Shown in pieces: positions 22,713 to 31,694 of a DNA stretch of 64,000 nucleotides (its first letter is position 1; every line of letters begins with the position of its first letter). The stretch lies in assembly GCA_022575985.1 (NCBI GenBank), contig JAKSXM010000007.1:36210501-36274500 (forward strand), read 5' to 3'. Under the pieces are notes generated by a model. That model worked only from the letters and a program-made list of their open reading frames with translations. It was not told the DNA's origin and did no database searches. The DNA is from Anagrus nilaparvatae (Eukaryota > Arthropoda > Insecta > Hymenoptera > Mymaridae). The translations under genes and the position numbers were made by a program.

Positions 22713-23382
22713 ATATTATTAGAATAATATTTTATCATCCGATGATAATTGAATAAATATGATAAATTGTATTTTATCGGTCTTTACGGACAATATTATT
22801 ATTCATCAATTACAAATTAATGCAATTTAATGAATAATATTTTAAACTTGCTTTATTGTTAATGATCGCCAATAGCGTGTATCCATTAACAGCAGTTTAA
22901 TAAATTTTTCTAAATTAAAAATAAATTTTTAATTTAATTTTTATTTTGTTTCTTAGATGTTAAGAAAAAAATCTTTGAGAAAAAATAAATGTCTCATCAG
23001 TGCCAACGAGGATCGAACTCGTGATCTTCTATTTGCCGGATAGACGCTTTAGCCAACTAAGCTACGGCACGAGACGACACTCGATGATACCAATGATACA
23101 TTTATTCTCTCTCAAAGAAGGCAACTATTCGACCCAGTGCCAGAATTATATATTATTAGAATAATATTTTATCATCCGATGATAATTGAATAAATATGAT
23201 AAATTGTATTTTATCGGTCTTTACGGACAATATTATTATTCATCAATTACAAATTAATGCAATTTAATGAATAATATTTTAAACTTGCTTTATTGTTAAT
23301 GATCGCCAATAGCGTGTATCCATTAACAGCAGTTTAATAACAAAATTTAGTTTAATAGTTAATAATTTTTTTAGTTTAATAA
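22713..23382. mobile_element. 670-bp unit: 193-bp direct repeats around a tRNA-like sequence
   Basis: The segment is bounded by CTAAAATAACAAT on both sides (22700-22712 and 23383-23395), a 13-bp duplication of the host MITE. Inside, 22711-22903 and 23148-23340 appear identical over 193 bp. Between them lies a tRNA-like sequence on the minus strand (23000-23071). The layout resembles a miniature terminal-repeat retrotransposon or a dimeric SINE, but the repeats do not begin TG and end CA, and no purine tract or primer site is clear. Confidence 0.55.
23000..23071 (-). tRNA. tRNA-like sequence, probably a pseudogene or SINE head
   Basis: On the minus strand it folds into D stem GCTT/AAGC, anticodon stem TCTAT/ATAGA with loop CCGGCAA, and T arm ACGAG-TTCGATC-CTCGT. 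The acceptor pairs six of seven positions (CGTGCCG with TGGCACT). By canonical numbering the anticodon would be GGC, but position 33 is C instead of the invariant T, and no sequence-based identity fits alanine. The internal promoter boxes are preserved. It is best read as a tRNA-derived repeat, not a working tRNA gene. Confidence 0.45.
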
Positions 23383-23551
23383 CTAAAATAACAATGTTTT
23401 TTCATAATTTATAAAATTTAAATAATTTTTTTTGCAATAATAATACATAATAAACACATTTTTTAATTTAATTTTAAACTGCATATTAAAAAAAAAATAG
23501 CGTCGGTAATGTTGATGTTAGCTTTTTTTATATTAGGGTCATAACTCCTTA

Positions 23552-24559
23552 ATATTTAAAGAATATAGAATGAAAATTTTTTTTTAAATTATGGACACAT
23601 ATTTTGAAATTTTAATAAATTTTAAATTGGAATAAGTATAAGGTTTAAATTTCCACTTAGAATCTTAATACTAACACTGTAATAATAAATTGCTTGAGAA
23701 TTGAAGTAGCTATTCAGTAGGAACTTAAAACTTTACTTTGTTATAAATTAAATATGGTAAGTACATATTATAAAGTAAAAATATGCAACGCCTTATATAA
23801 TACTTCATGATATAATGAAAAAGCATAAAATAAAGCATAAATGTTAAATTGAAAATTTAAGCAAAAATCGCTTAAATATTTTTAGAATAACTTATTATTT
23901 TACAGTTTTTAGCTACCAATGCACGCTTAAAATTATCTACATATCTACATAATAGTAATATTAAAAAATATTAATGAGATGATTAAAATGAGTTATGATT
24001 AAAATGATTTATTATTGATATTTTTCATTTTATTGATAAAAATTTTCTTTTTTGATGAGCTATTTTTAGTAATATTAGAATTAATTAGAGCTAGTTAAAT
24101 TATTTATTGACCTCAAAATTTTATGCTGATTAATTAATTAATAAATTATTGATAACAAAAATAGCTCGTGGAAATGTAGCTCGATTTTTTGTAAATATAC
24201 AAATGCTATTTAAACTTTTAGATACAAAAATTACTATAAGTTTCAATTGTTACTAACTTAGAAATTAAAAAAATACTATAATCTCTATTATAAATTTCTA
24301 GGAACAAATCGAAGCTTAAAGTTTATAAGTATTTGTATGTTCGTTTCAGTTTTTAACAAGAAATTGGCGCCTAAAGTGTCTCATGCTGAAGGTGTTCTTG
24401 TAAAAATAAAAGTATAGCTTAAAATTAGAAAAAAATATACAAAATTGCATTTTTCAATTTAGTTATTTATTAGCTTAAATTTTAATACAGGTTTTAAATA
24501 TTAGTATTAAAATATTGTGTTTTGAATAAAACGAATTTGTCATATTCCTTAACGTTATC
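23552..24559. other. AT-rich non-coding stretch upstream of a spliced gene
   Basis: I see no open frame with protein-like composition and no repeat. The last few hundred bases would be the promoter region of the four-exon gene starting at 24560, but I cannot point to a specific promoter element. Confidence 0.5.
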
Positions 24560-26104
24560 ATGTCATCAACTGTAAGTATATACATATATATAATTTATTT
24601 ATTTTTAATAAAAAAACTAATATTTATTAATTTATTTTAGCAAGAGGAGCGAGCAATGTCATCATCGGGATCATCCATAATGGCCTTAACTGCTGGAAAT
24701 GAATTAAATAATATCCCATTACCGGAAGAACGATCAAATGAAATTACTGCACGAGAAAGAGTTCTGGACAGAGCAGGCCAAGAAGCTCATGCTCATGCTA
24801 ATGCATATTTCAATGCCCCACCTCCAACTCCATTTGAATTTATGAGACATATTGATGTTTTAATTCCACCACCTCCTCCACCACCATCACAACCAATACA
24901 AGATTAGATTCAAGTCGCTGGAATGGTTCCAGCACCACCTCTTCAACATGCTGAAGCTCCTCCGAGGGCAAATAATGAATTGGTGGTTTTAAATGGTAAA
25001 AATTTTTAGTTTAAGTATTATATTTATATAAAATTCAAGTATGGCCAGCCGTGGCCGAGTGGATTAAGGCGCGCGACCTTTAGTGTATATACTATAAGTA
25101 TATTCATGGGGGTCGTGGGTTCGAGTCCCCTCGATGACTTAACAGTTTTTATTTTTCAATTAATTTAAAAATTAATTGTCAAGTGAAAACTTTTAAGTTA
25201 TATTGCGACTTATGGCCCAGGAACTTGTTTCCAGCATAGTATTTAAAAGAAAAATCGAATACTATGAAGAAAACAAGGCTCCGCGCTATGCTAACAGAGG
25301 ATTTCTGCAGTTTCCTCTGAGCCAGGCAAATGTCAGCATAGTTCCCATAAGATCTGAAGACGGCTGCGGACGCATTTATCCCCTCATTAAAATAGAAAGC
25401 TCGCAACCATTAATCACGTAACTACTTCCTCCTGCAAAAACCCATATTAAAACAGATTAAAACAGTTTTCTGAAAGGAACGATCGGTATATTGTAACATA
25501 GACGATATACCGGCTTCCCTAAGAAATAAAAACATTAAAACAGTACAGAAGGTTGTGGATGCATGGTGTGGTTGTTGTAGTCTCTGCAAGACAATCCAAA
25601 AAGGGATTAAAGTGCGGAGGATAAACAATAATAAAAAAAAAAAAATTCAAGTAATTGAATGTATTGTGAATGTTCATATTTATATAATAAAATTTATATA
25701 TATAATTTTTATTTTCAGAAAGAAATTTTGAGCATCGTATGCCTAATTATCAAAGATATAACCATTACATGCCTTACAATAATTATAATTACCACGGACC
25801 AAATAGAAATTATTTTGGATCAAATGGTTCTTATAATAATGGTGGATTTGGAGGTATTAAAAAATATTATAATTATTCTAAATGATCTTTTGTAAAAGAA
25901 TTTTTTATTTTAATAATTTTAGTTAGTGGAAACAGGGGTGTACGAGCAGGTCGCTTAGTACAAAGACAGCGAAAAATAGAAAATGACCTTGTGAATCAAT
26001 ATAAATTTGTAAGCTTTCTAGGACAATTGTAGCACACAAGCCAAACCCCACCATTTGATCCTTTTAACAGAAAAGGTGCTGGTGGTAATGGTAATCAAAG
26101 CTAG
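24560..26104 (+). pseudogene. Four-exon Pro/Gly/Asn-rich protein gene with two in-frame TAG codons
   Basis: Exons are 24560-24571, 24641-24995, 25719-25853 and 25923-26104. All introns are GT...AG (GTAAGT, GTAAAA, GTATTA donors), acceptors follow T-rich tracts, and the phases (0, 1, 1) join without a frameshift. The protein starts MSSTQEERAMSSSGSS, has a Glu/Arg-rich helix-like part, an APPPTP and eight-proline stretch, then a Tyr/Asn-rich part (NHYMPYNNYNYHG), a GGFGG-VSGNRGVRAGR basic part, and ends at 26104. TAG codons interrupt it at 24905 and 26030, yet the same frame stays open and compositionally similar after each. An AATAAA lies near 26211. The layout is like RNA-associated low-complexity proteins, but I do not recognise the family. 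It is probably a recently inactivated gene; readthrough is less likely. Confidence 0.5.
25042..25642 (+). mobile_element. tRNA-derived SINE in intron 2
   Basis: AAATTCAAGTA flanks the segment on both sides (25031-25041 and 25643-25653). It begins with a class II tRNA-like head (box A GTGGCCGAGTGG, box B GGTTCGAGTCC, with a TATATACTATAAGTATAT hairpin in place of a normal anticodon/variable region). It continues through an unrelated body with two overlapping short frames and ends in AATAATA plus an A-run. Acceptor pairing is poor. At about 600 bp it is long for a SINE. The head looks most like tRNA-Leu or tRNA-Ser. It lies wholly inside the intron of the gene at 24560. Confidence 0.65.
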
Positions 26105-26860
26105 AGAATATTTAAGTAGTATTATTTTCAAATGAAACAAATTTTTTTTTAATTTACATTATATTTACCAACATTTGATGTAATTTTATATGTAATTTCA
26201 TATTAAAAAAATAAAATAAATGAGAAAATTGTGTTTTCAAAAATTTATTGATAATAAAGATTTATATCTCTGTGTGCTGTTGATAGCTGCTTTAAAACCC
26301 AAAATCCCCACTTAAAAAACTTTTTCATTCATCTCAAAAGTCAAGTTGCTATTATTTTCTAAAATTATCTCTTTAATAGTAGATATTAACTTATTTTGAA
26401 TAATTTCCCTTGACATGGCTGATGAGATAGACAAAGTAGAATATCAAAAAAAAGAGTAATTAAAATCAAGGTTTCAAGAATTTCAAATGATTGGTAATAA
26501 AAATGCTGCTTCAGCGGCTAAAAAACTTGGACAATTTTAAAAGTTTAATTATGTTTGAATAGTTTATTATTATTATTATATCAACATCATATTGCAAAGA
26601 TTTGTCATATAAATATATATATTTATTAATTAAACGAATACTGTTTGTATACAAATATCGTTAATGTATTATATCTAAACTATTCCTCTCTATGATTATA
26701 TAATTTTAAAAGCCAATAAAAATTATTTTTTTATATCTGCAATATATTTCTCTTTTACATTATATACATGCATGTTTCTATTACAAAGATTTGTCTTTTT
26801 ATAAAAATTTTACATGCATATAATGGTATTGCTCCAAATTGTGCTTTTAAGTAATATAAA
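26105..26860. other. 3' flank with a small decayed frame
   Basis: It contains the likely poly(A) signal of the preceding gene near 26211. At 26416-26540 a plus-strand frame reads MADEIDKVEYQKKE, a stop, then QEFQMIGNKNAASAAKKLG, a stop. I do not recognise it. The rest is AT-rich. Confidence 0.35.
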
Positions 26861-27097
26861 TTAAAAATTTTCTTGATCAAAATTTTCTGGAATTTTTATA
26901 TGGCAAAGTGAATCCAGTGCTAGTCCTACTATTTCTTAATCAGTCTTATCTGCCTCTATTATTTGTCTTTGTGATTTCATTCCTAAAGCTCCAACTTCAA
27001 CCCTGTAAGATCTAGAAAGTGCTTTTAAAGCACGACAAACATCCCTCCTATCATCGAGAAGTGTGGTAGATAAGAGTCGATCAACTATTTTTTCTAC
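26861..27097 (-). pseudogene. Exon fragment of vesicle-tethering factor p115/Uso1
   Basis: The minus strand reads VEKIVDRLLSTTLLDDRRDV, then CRALKALSRSYRVEVGALGM, IEADKTD, a stop (TAA), then EIVGLALDSLCHI. This matches the N-terminal armadillo-type region of p115/Uso1 (known pattern: xTLLDDRRxAxRALKSLSKKYRLEVG... LxxDRSDSEIIGYALDTL), a Golgi tether for COPI/COPII vesicles. An AG acceptor precedes the first codon (27098-27099), as at an exon start. The in-frame stop and the lack of neighbouring exons mark a dead copy. The functional gene must be elsewhere; this may be a retained gene fragment or one carried by a transposon. Confidence 0.6.
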
Positions 27098-27555
27098 CTT
27101 TAATTATTATGAAAAATAATAATTCAATAGTTAAAATCCATATGTTGCTTTCAATAGCATTATCAACAAAAAATTGTATAATTTATTTTATTCAGAATCT
27201 AGTAATTTAAGTAACCGTATCAACTCCAGTTGGTGGAGTTTCTGGTGGTTGACATCCACTTTTGAAATTGAATATAAACTCGAAGTTGTAAATAATTTTT
27301 TATTTCCTTTGATTAATGGTAATTGTGAAAATTTAATTGAAATATACTTATTAATATACTTTGGATAAATATAAAGCTTCAATTATAAAAAATTTACCAA
27401 AATTTTAATCAAAACAAAAAAAATTAAAAAAAATTATTTATTGAATTTATAAAAATTGATAAAAATGTTATTGAAAGTATTTCAAAAGAAAGTTTAGAAT
27501 ATATTTAGATTTAGATTTTCGTAACATTTCACCAATTAATATTTCATTAAATCAG

Positions 27556-28383
27556 AAGGCAAAGAGGAATAAGCCGAAAGCGAAGCAGCAGAGCGAAAAG
27601 CTCAAAGTGGAGGAACCTCAAAAACCGAGGCGGAAACGCAGGTTTAGGAGAAGGAAGGAAGCCTTCCAGATTACTCCGGCGGCGGGAAAAAGCTACGAGG
27701 AAACGCTCCTTGAATTAAAGAGGAGCGTGAACCTCGAAGAGTCCGGCACAAGGGTCCACCGGATAAGGAAAACGCAGAACGGCAGCGTCCTTATAGAACT
27801 GGAGGCCATTGAGGACAGGCAAAAGCTTGAAGAAGCAGTTAAGGCAGTCACGGGCCCTGAGTCAAATGTTCGTGACATGATACCCACTCTAAAACTCGAA
27901 ATTCGAGATTTGGACGGGGTCACTAATGAGCAAGAGATTCAGGCAGCTGTCGCCAAGGCTGTAGGTCTTGAAAATGGCGACCTATTCCAGGTCACCATTT
28001 TCAAAACCAAAGGTACAGCAAGCCAGATGGCTGTGGTAGACCTGCTTGAGGCCGACGCTTTGCGCCTGGCCAAAAAGGGCAAAATCCAGATTGGCTGGGT
28101 ATCAAGCAGAGTGCGCCTCCGTGCGGATGCTCGACGCTGCTTCAAATGTCTGGGCTATGGGCATAGTCAATATGTCTGTAAAGGCCCAGACAGAAGTAAG
28201 GCGTGTCTTAAATGCGGCGAAAATGGCCACAAAAGGACGGAATGTGACAAAGAGAAGCCCAAGTGCTTCCTTTGCACGTCCAGAAAGGATAAGTGCTCGA
28301 CGGAGCACTATCCTGGTGAGGGAAACTGCCCCAGCTACCGGGAGGCTCTGGCTTTGGCGAGAAGCAGGTGTCATCGGAAATGA
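27556..28383 (+). CDS. LINE ORF1, Gag-like with three CCHC zinc knuckles (5' partial)
   Basis: The frame is open from the insertion boundary, so no native start is present; a GTG at 27607 is just an internal codon. The N-terminal part is strongly basic (PRRKRRFRRRKE), followed by an RRM-like or helical middle (VHRIRKTQNGSVLIELEA). The C-terminal third has three zinc knuckles: CFKCLGYGHSQYVC, CLKCGENGHKRTEC and CFLCTSRKDKC...H...C. This trio is the hallmark of ORF1 in R1-clade and related LINEs, where the protein coats the RNA. It ends TGA within ATGATCAAG, the start of ORF2, so ORF2 is probably made by termination-reinitiation. Confidence 0.85.
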   Translation, partial: KAKRNKPKAKQQSEKLKVEEPQKPRRKRRFRRRKEAFQITPAAGKSYEETLLELKRSVNLEESGTRVHRIRKTQNGSVLIELEAIEDRQKLEEAVKAVTGPESNVRDMIPTLKLEIRDLDGVTNEQEIQAAVAKAVGLENGDLFQVTIFKTKGTASQMAVVDLLEADALRLAKKGKIQIGWVSSRVRLRADARRCFKCLGYGHSQYVCKGPDRSKACLKCGENGHKRTECDKEKPKCFLCTSRKDKCSTEHYPGEGNCPSYREALALARSRCHRK

Positions 28384-31373
28384 TCAAGGTTCTCCAAGGG
28401 AACATGCGACACGCACGGGAAGCTGGTGCATTGTTGGATCAAATTGCTCGCGAAGAGGATGCAAATATCCTCTTACTAAGCGAGCAATATTACAACATGA
28501 ACCACAAGTACTGGCTTTCCGATGACACTGGCTGCTGCGCCATATGGCTTCGAGGCAGAGCCCAAACGTCCCTTACCCAACAAGGGAAAGGGAATTGCCA
28601 CGTCTGGGCCAAGTGCGGGGAGACAACTTATATAAGTTGCTATCTCTCCCCAAACGACAACTCGGCAGAGCTGGCCACAAAGCTGGCCAGCATCGAGAAC
28701 ACGGTCCGAACGGTGACTGGTCGCATCATCCTTGGTGGAGACTTCAACGCCAGGGCTCTGGAATGGGGGATGCCAACGACTAATCCCAGGGGACGAATGG
28801 TGCTTGAAATGGCCACTAGGTGCAAACTAGTGGTCCAGAATAGAGGCAACAGGCCTACCTACGAGAGGCCGGGTTGGGGTGTCTCTATCCCGGACATAAC
28901 CTTCGCTACAGAAGCTGCGTCCGGGAGAATAGGCGACTGGAGGGTGATGGATGATCAATACAATGGTAGTGATCATCATTACATCGCCTTCCGGGTATTG
29001 GAAGGAAACTCACAACGACCTCCGTACAGGAGGCGCCCCCTGGGTTGGAACGTTCCAAAAATGGACGAAGATAGATTCGAGGAGTATCTTCGAATCGAGT
29101 CACCGTCCATCCCTGCTTGGCATGGAGGGGCCACAAGTCCCCATGAGGCTGAAATCTTAGTTAAGAAAGTAACGTCTCTATTATGCGGGGCTTGTGATGC
29201 CTCGATGCCTCGCCGCAGGCCCTGGAAAGGGAGAAAGCCAGTGTACTGGTGGACTCCCGAAATAGCTGAGCTCCGGAAGGAATGCCATAGGACACGACGA
29301 AAGGCGCAAAGAGCGCGGGACAGAGCTGAGGCTGCCGTGCTTTCTCAGGAACACAAGGACGCCAAACACCGGCTGGCCAAGGCCATCCGTCAAAGCAAGG
29401 CCCGATGTCTGTGTTCATTACGCGATTATGTAAACAAGGACCCCTGGGGCCTAGGTTACAAAGTCGTAATGGGCAAGTTAAACCGGGGGTCCGACAACAT
29501 GATGGACGCGGCGTCGACTGAACGGATCGTCGGTGCTCTCTTCCCTGAAAGGCCCATCCGGGAAAACCCGGTTGAGGTGATACCCAGGGAGGAAGTGCCG
29601 CTGTTCAGCGAAGGCGAGATGGTCAAGGCCATAAAGGCCATGAAAAATGGTAAGGCGCCGGGGCCGGACGGGATACCAGCGGAAGTGCTCAAAAGAGCGG
29701 TTAAAGTAATCCCTGGTATCCTGTTAAACATGTTCAATGCGTGTTTGGTGGCTGGAGTGTTCCCAAAGCAGTGGAAGGTGGCACGTCTCGTGCTCTTGAA
29801 CAAGGGCAAGGGAGGAGCCCCGGACTCTCCATCATCTTACAGACCTTTGTGTATGTTAAATACCATTGGTAAGGTGATGGAGAGTATGCTCCGGGCAAGG
29901 CTCAGAAGGGCAATCGAGGAGGGCGGTGGTCTCTCCGAGGAGCAGCATGGCTTTCGTGAAGGGCATTCCACGATAGACGCCATGCGGCGTGTCGTGGATA
30001 CCGTAAAGGCTGAGAGGGAAAAGCGGCCTGCAATTCGCAAGGACGTCCTTCTGGTAACGCTGGACGTCAAAAACGCTTTCAACTCGGCCAGGTGGGATGA
30101 CATGATCCGGTCTCTCGAGTACGATTTCCAGATACCCAGCTATCTGGGTAACGTACTAAAGGATTACCTGCGGGACCGGAGACTGCTCTACGACACGCTC
30201 GATGGAAGGCGTGAAAGGGTTTTGAGTGCAGGCATCGCGCAGGGCTCGGTTCTTGGACCGGACCTGTGGAATGCCTTTTACGATGGCTTGTTGCGCGTCC
30301 ACCTCCCGGAAGGAGTTTCCCTGATCGGGTACGCCGACGACGTGGCCCTGACCATAACTGGCAGGGACATGGAAGTGACCCAGGAGAGGTTGAATCTAGT
30401 CATGAGACGGATCAACCTCTGGATGGGCGATCACGGGCTCCAGCTTGCGATCCCAAAAACGGAGATTGTACTGCTGACCCGTCGAAGGGTTCCCACCGAC
30501 TTCGATGTAATTATCGACGACGGCGGAAACCCTCACACGATCCGAACCAGAACATCGGTGAAATACCTGGGAGTTCAGCTTGATAACAAGCTGACCTTCT
30601 GGGAGCAATTTCAGAGGTCGTGTGAAAAGGCAGCGTCGGTCGCATCCTCCCTGTCAAGGCTCATGGCCAACATTGGGGGACCCAAACCAGGGAAGCGAAG
30701 GCTCCTGATGTCAGTCGTCAACTCTGTCCTGCTTTACGGATCAGAAGTCTGGGCGAAGACCACAGAAATTGCCAAGTACAGACATAAGATATCGTCTGTA
30801 CAGAGGCAAGCGGCAGTGAGGATCGCCTGCGCGTACCATACGGTATCGCTCGAGGCGATCCAGGTTGTTGCTTCGGTGATACCCATCGACCTGCTAGCGT
30901 TGGAGCGGAAATTCATCTACGAGAGCGTAGATGAGCGCGAAGTGGCTTCCACTCGCGCCCGCTTCAACTCTATGAAAGCATGGAATAAACGATGGAAAAA
31001 GAACCAAGAGAAGAATGCTCTATGGACGCGCAGACTGATCTCAAACCTGCAGGCATGGATGGGAGGACAGCATGGGGAGGTGGATTTCCACCTTACCCAG
31101 TTCTTAACCGGACACGGGTATTTCCGTGTCATGTTGAGGCATTGGCATAAGGTGGCAACAGAGGAGTGCTTGCACTGCCCAGGCGAGAAGGATACAGTAG
31201 AGCACACATTCTTCGAATGTGTTCGCTACTCGGGGGGGCGCCCGCCCTTCCCGATTTGGAGGCCGGAGACGGTGGTCCCGGAAATGCTACGGAGTTCCGA
31301 AAACTGGAACAAAGTAGCAGAGTACGTAAGGGCCACCTTGTTGAAGAAAAAGGAGGAGGGCTTTCTATCGTAG
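28380..31373 (+). CDS. LINE ORF2: APE-type endonuclease and reverse transcriptase
   Basis: The intact frame of 997 codons starts at the ATG overlapping the ORF1 stop. An AP-type endonuclease occupies residues 1-215 (QGNMRHA, LLLSEQY, GGDFNARALEWG near 119, GSDHHY near 196). Reverse transcriptase spans about 415-700: NGKAPGPDGIPAEVLK, SSYRPLCMLNTIGKVMES, QHGFREGHSTIDA, LDVKNAFNSARWD, GIAQGSVLGPDLWN, GYADDVALT (catalytic aspartates about 652-653), KYLGVQLDNKL. A C-terminal CCHC (CLHCPGEKDTVEHTFFEC, near 930) is typical of R1-like elements. Together these nick target DNA and copy the RNA in place. All catalytic motifs visible to me are present. A related clade such as Jockey is less likely given the GYADD and the three-knuckle ORF1. 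Confidence 0.88.
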   Translation: MIKVLQGNMRHAREAGALLDQIAREEDANILLLSEQYYNMNHKYWLSDDTGCCAIWLRGRAQTSLTQQGKGNCHVWAKCGETTYISCYLSPNDNSAELATKLASIENTVRTVTGRIILGGDFNARALEWGMPTTNPRGRMVLEMATRCKLVVQNRGNRPTYERPGWGVSIPDITFATEAASGRIGDWRVMDDQYNGSDHHYIAFRVLEGNSQRPPYRRRPLGWNVPKMDEDRFEEYLRIESPSIPAWHGGATSPHEAEILVKKVTSLLCGACDASMPRRRPWKGRKPVYWWTPEIAELRKECHRTRRKAQRARDRAEAAVLSQEHKDAKHRLAKAIRQSKARCLCSLRDYVNKDPWGLGYKVVMGKLNRGSDNMMDAASTERIVGALFPERPIRENPVEVIPREEVPLFSEGEMVKAIKAMKNGKAPGPDGIPAEVLKRAVKVIPGILLNMFNACLVAGVFPKQWKVARLVLLNKGKGGAPDSPSSYRPLCMLNTIGKVMESMLRARLRRAIEEGGGLSEEQHGFREGHSTIDAMRRVVDTVKAEREKRPAIRKDVLLVTLDVKNAFNSARWDDMIRSLEYDFQIPSYLGNVLKDYLRDRRLLYDTLDGRRERVLSAGIAQGSVLGPDLWNAFYDGLLRVHLPEGVSLIGYADDVALTITGRDMEVTQERLNLVMRRINLWMGDHGLQLAIPKTEIVLLTRRRVPTDFDVIIDDGGNPHTIRTRTSVKYLGVQLDNKLTFWEQFQRSCEKAASVASSLSRLMANIGGPKPGKRRLLMSVVNSVLLYGSEVWAKTTEIAKYRHKISSVQRQAAVRIACAYHTVSLEAIQVVASVIPIDLLALERKFIYESVDEREVASTRARFNSMKAWNKRWKKNQEKNALWTRRLISNLQAWMGGQHGEVDFHLTQFLTGHGYFRVMLRHWHKVATEECLHCPGEKDTVEHTFFECVRYSGGRPPFPIWRPETVVPEMLRSSENWNKVAEYVRATLLKKKEEGFLS

Positions 31374-31677
31374 ATTGCTCTCCTGTCACTAGGCAGGGGG
31401 AAGGCAGCGGCCAGTTGCCTAGGCTGCGCGTCCCAAACTGAAGTTATACCTGAAAAGGGAGTTCCGGTTTGGGACAAACAAGCGCAGGGGGTTTAAAGTG
31501 TGTTTATCCAGTAAGAATCTGGGGCGTAGCCGGCGACCGCGTTCGTCGGTGGTCTCCCAGTTGTGCACTTTGTGCAACTGGGCGGTCATGGAAATTTGCG
31601 GGTCTTTAAGGCCCGCAAACACTCCATGGCTGATGTAAGATTCACATATTTCCCATAAAAAAAAAAAAAAAAAAAAA

Positions 31678-31694
31678 AATATTTCATTAAATCA
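31678..31694 (+). repeat. LINE target-site duplication (right copy)
   Basis: AATATTTCATTAAATCA, identical to 27538-27554. Removing one copy plus the LINE restores a continuous LRR reading frame. Confidence 0.95.

Larger units (their letters stand above)
22001..23551. mobile_element. MITE copy 4, split by two later insertions
   Basis: Ends are TAAGGAGTTATGACCCTAT and its complement TAGGGTCATAACTCCTTA. The interior matches the family at 5155 and 14961 (ATGATGACAGAACTGAAT, GGAGCTTACAAAAAGTATGA, ACCATAACCTAAAATAA). A LINE tail (22089-22437) and a tRNA-like unit (22713-23382) interrupt it, each with its own target duplication. The changed ends (GAGTTATGACCCT versus GAGTTACGAGGGT) mark it as a separate subfamily. 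Confidence 0.7.
27555..31677 (+). mobile_element. 5'-truncated non-LTR retrotransposon, R1-clade-like
   Basis: It is bounded by the perfect 17-bp duplication AATATTTCATTAAATCA (27538-27554 and 31678-31694) and ends in about 24 A residues. The first base after the duplication already lies inside ORF1, so the 5' UTR and start are missing, as usual for target-primed insertion. ORF1 and ORF2 overlap by ATGA. GC content is about half, against roughly a quarter around it. The 3' UTR (31374-31655) contains GCCGGCGACCGCG and a CAGTTGTGCACTTTGTGCAA hairpin. Both ORFs open and a perfect duplication imply a recent insertion. Confidence 0.9.

Noticed and set aside
23000..23071. Functional tRNA gene
   Set aside because: Position 33 is not T, the first acceptor pair is mismatched, and the implied anticodon does not fit the rest of the sequence; it also lies in a mobile unit.
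25203..25421. 72-codon plus-strand frame and an overlapping minus-strand frame
   Set aside because: They lie entirely inside the SINE between its target duplications and have no recognisable protein features.
26009..26032. A tiny 24-bp intron (GTAAGC...TAG) that would remove the second TAG
   Set aside because: Far below the size of any other intron here and below workable lengths in insects.
27607..27609. GTG as the start of LINE ORF1
   Set aside because: The frame is open further upstream to the insertion boundary; the element is 5'-truncated and the real start is lost.
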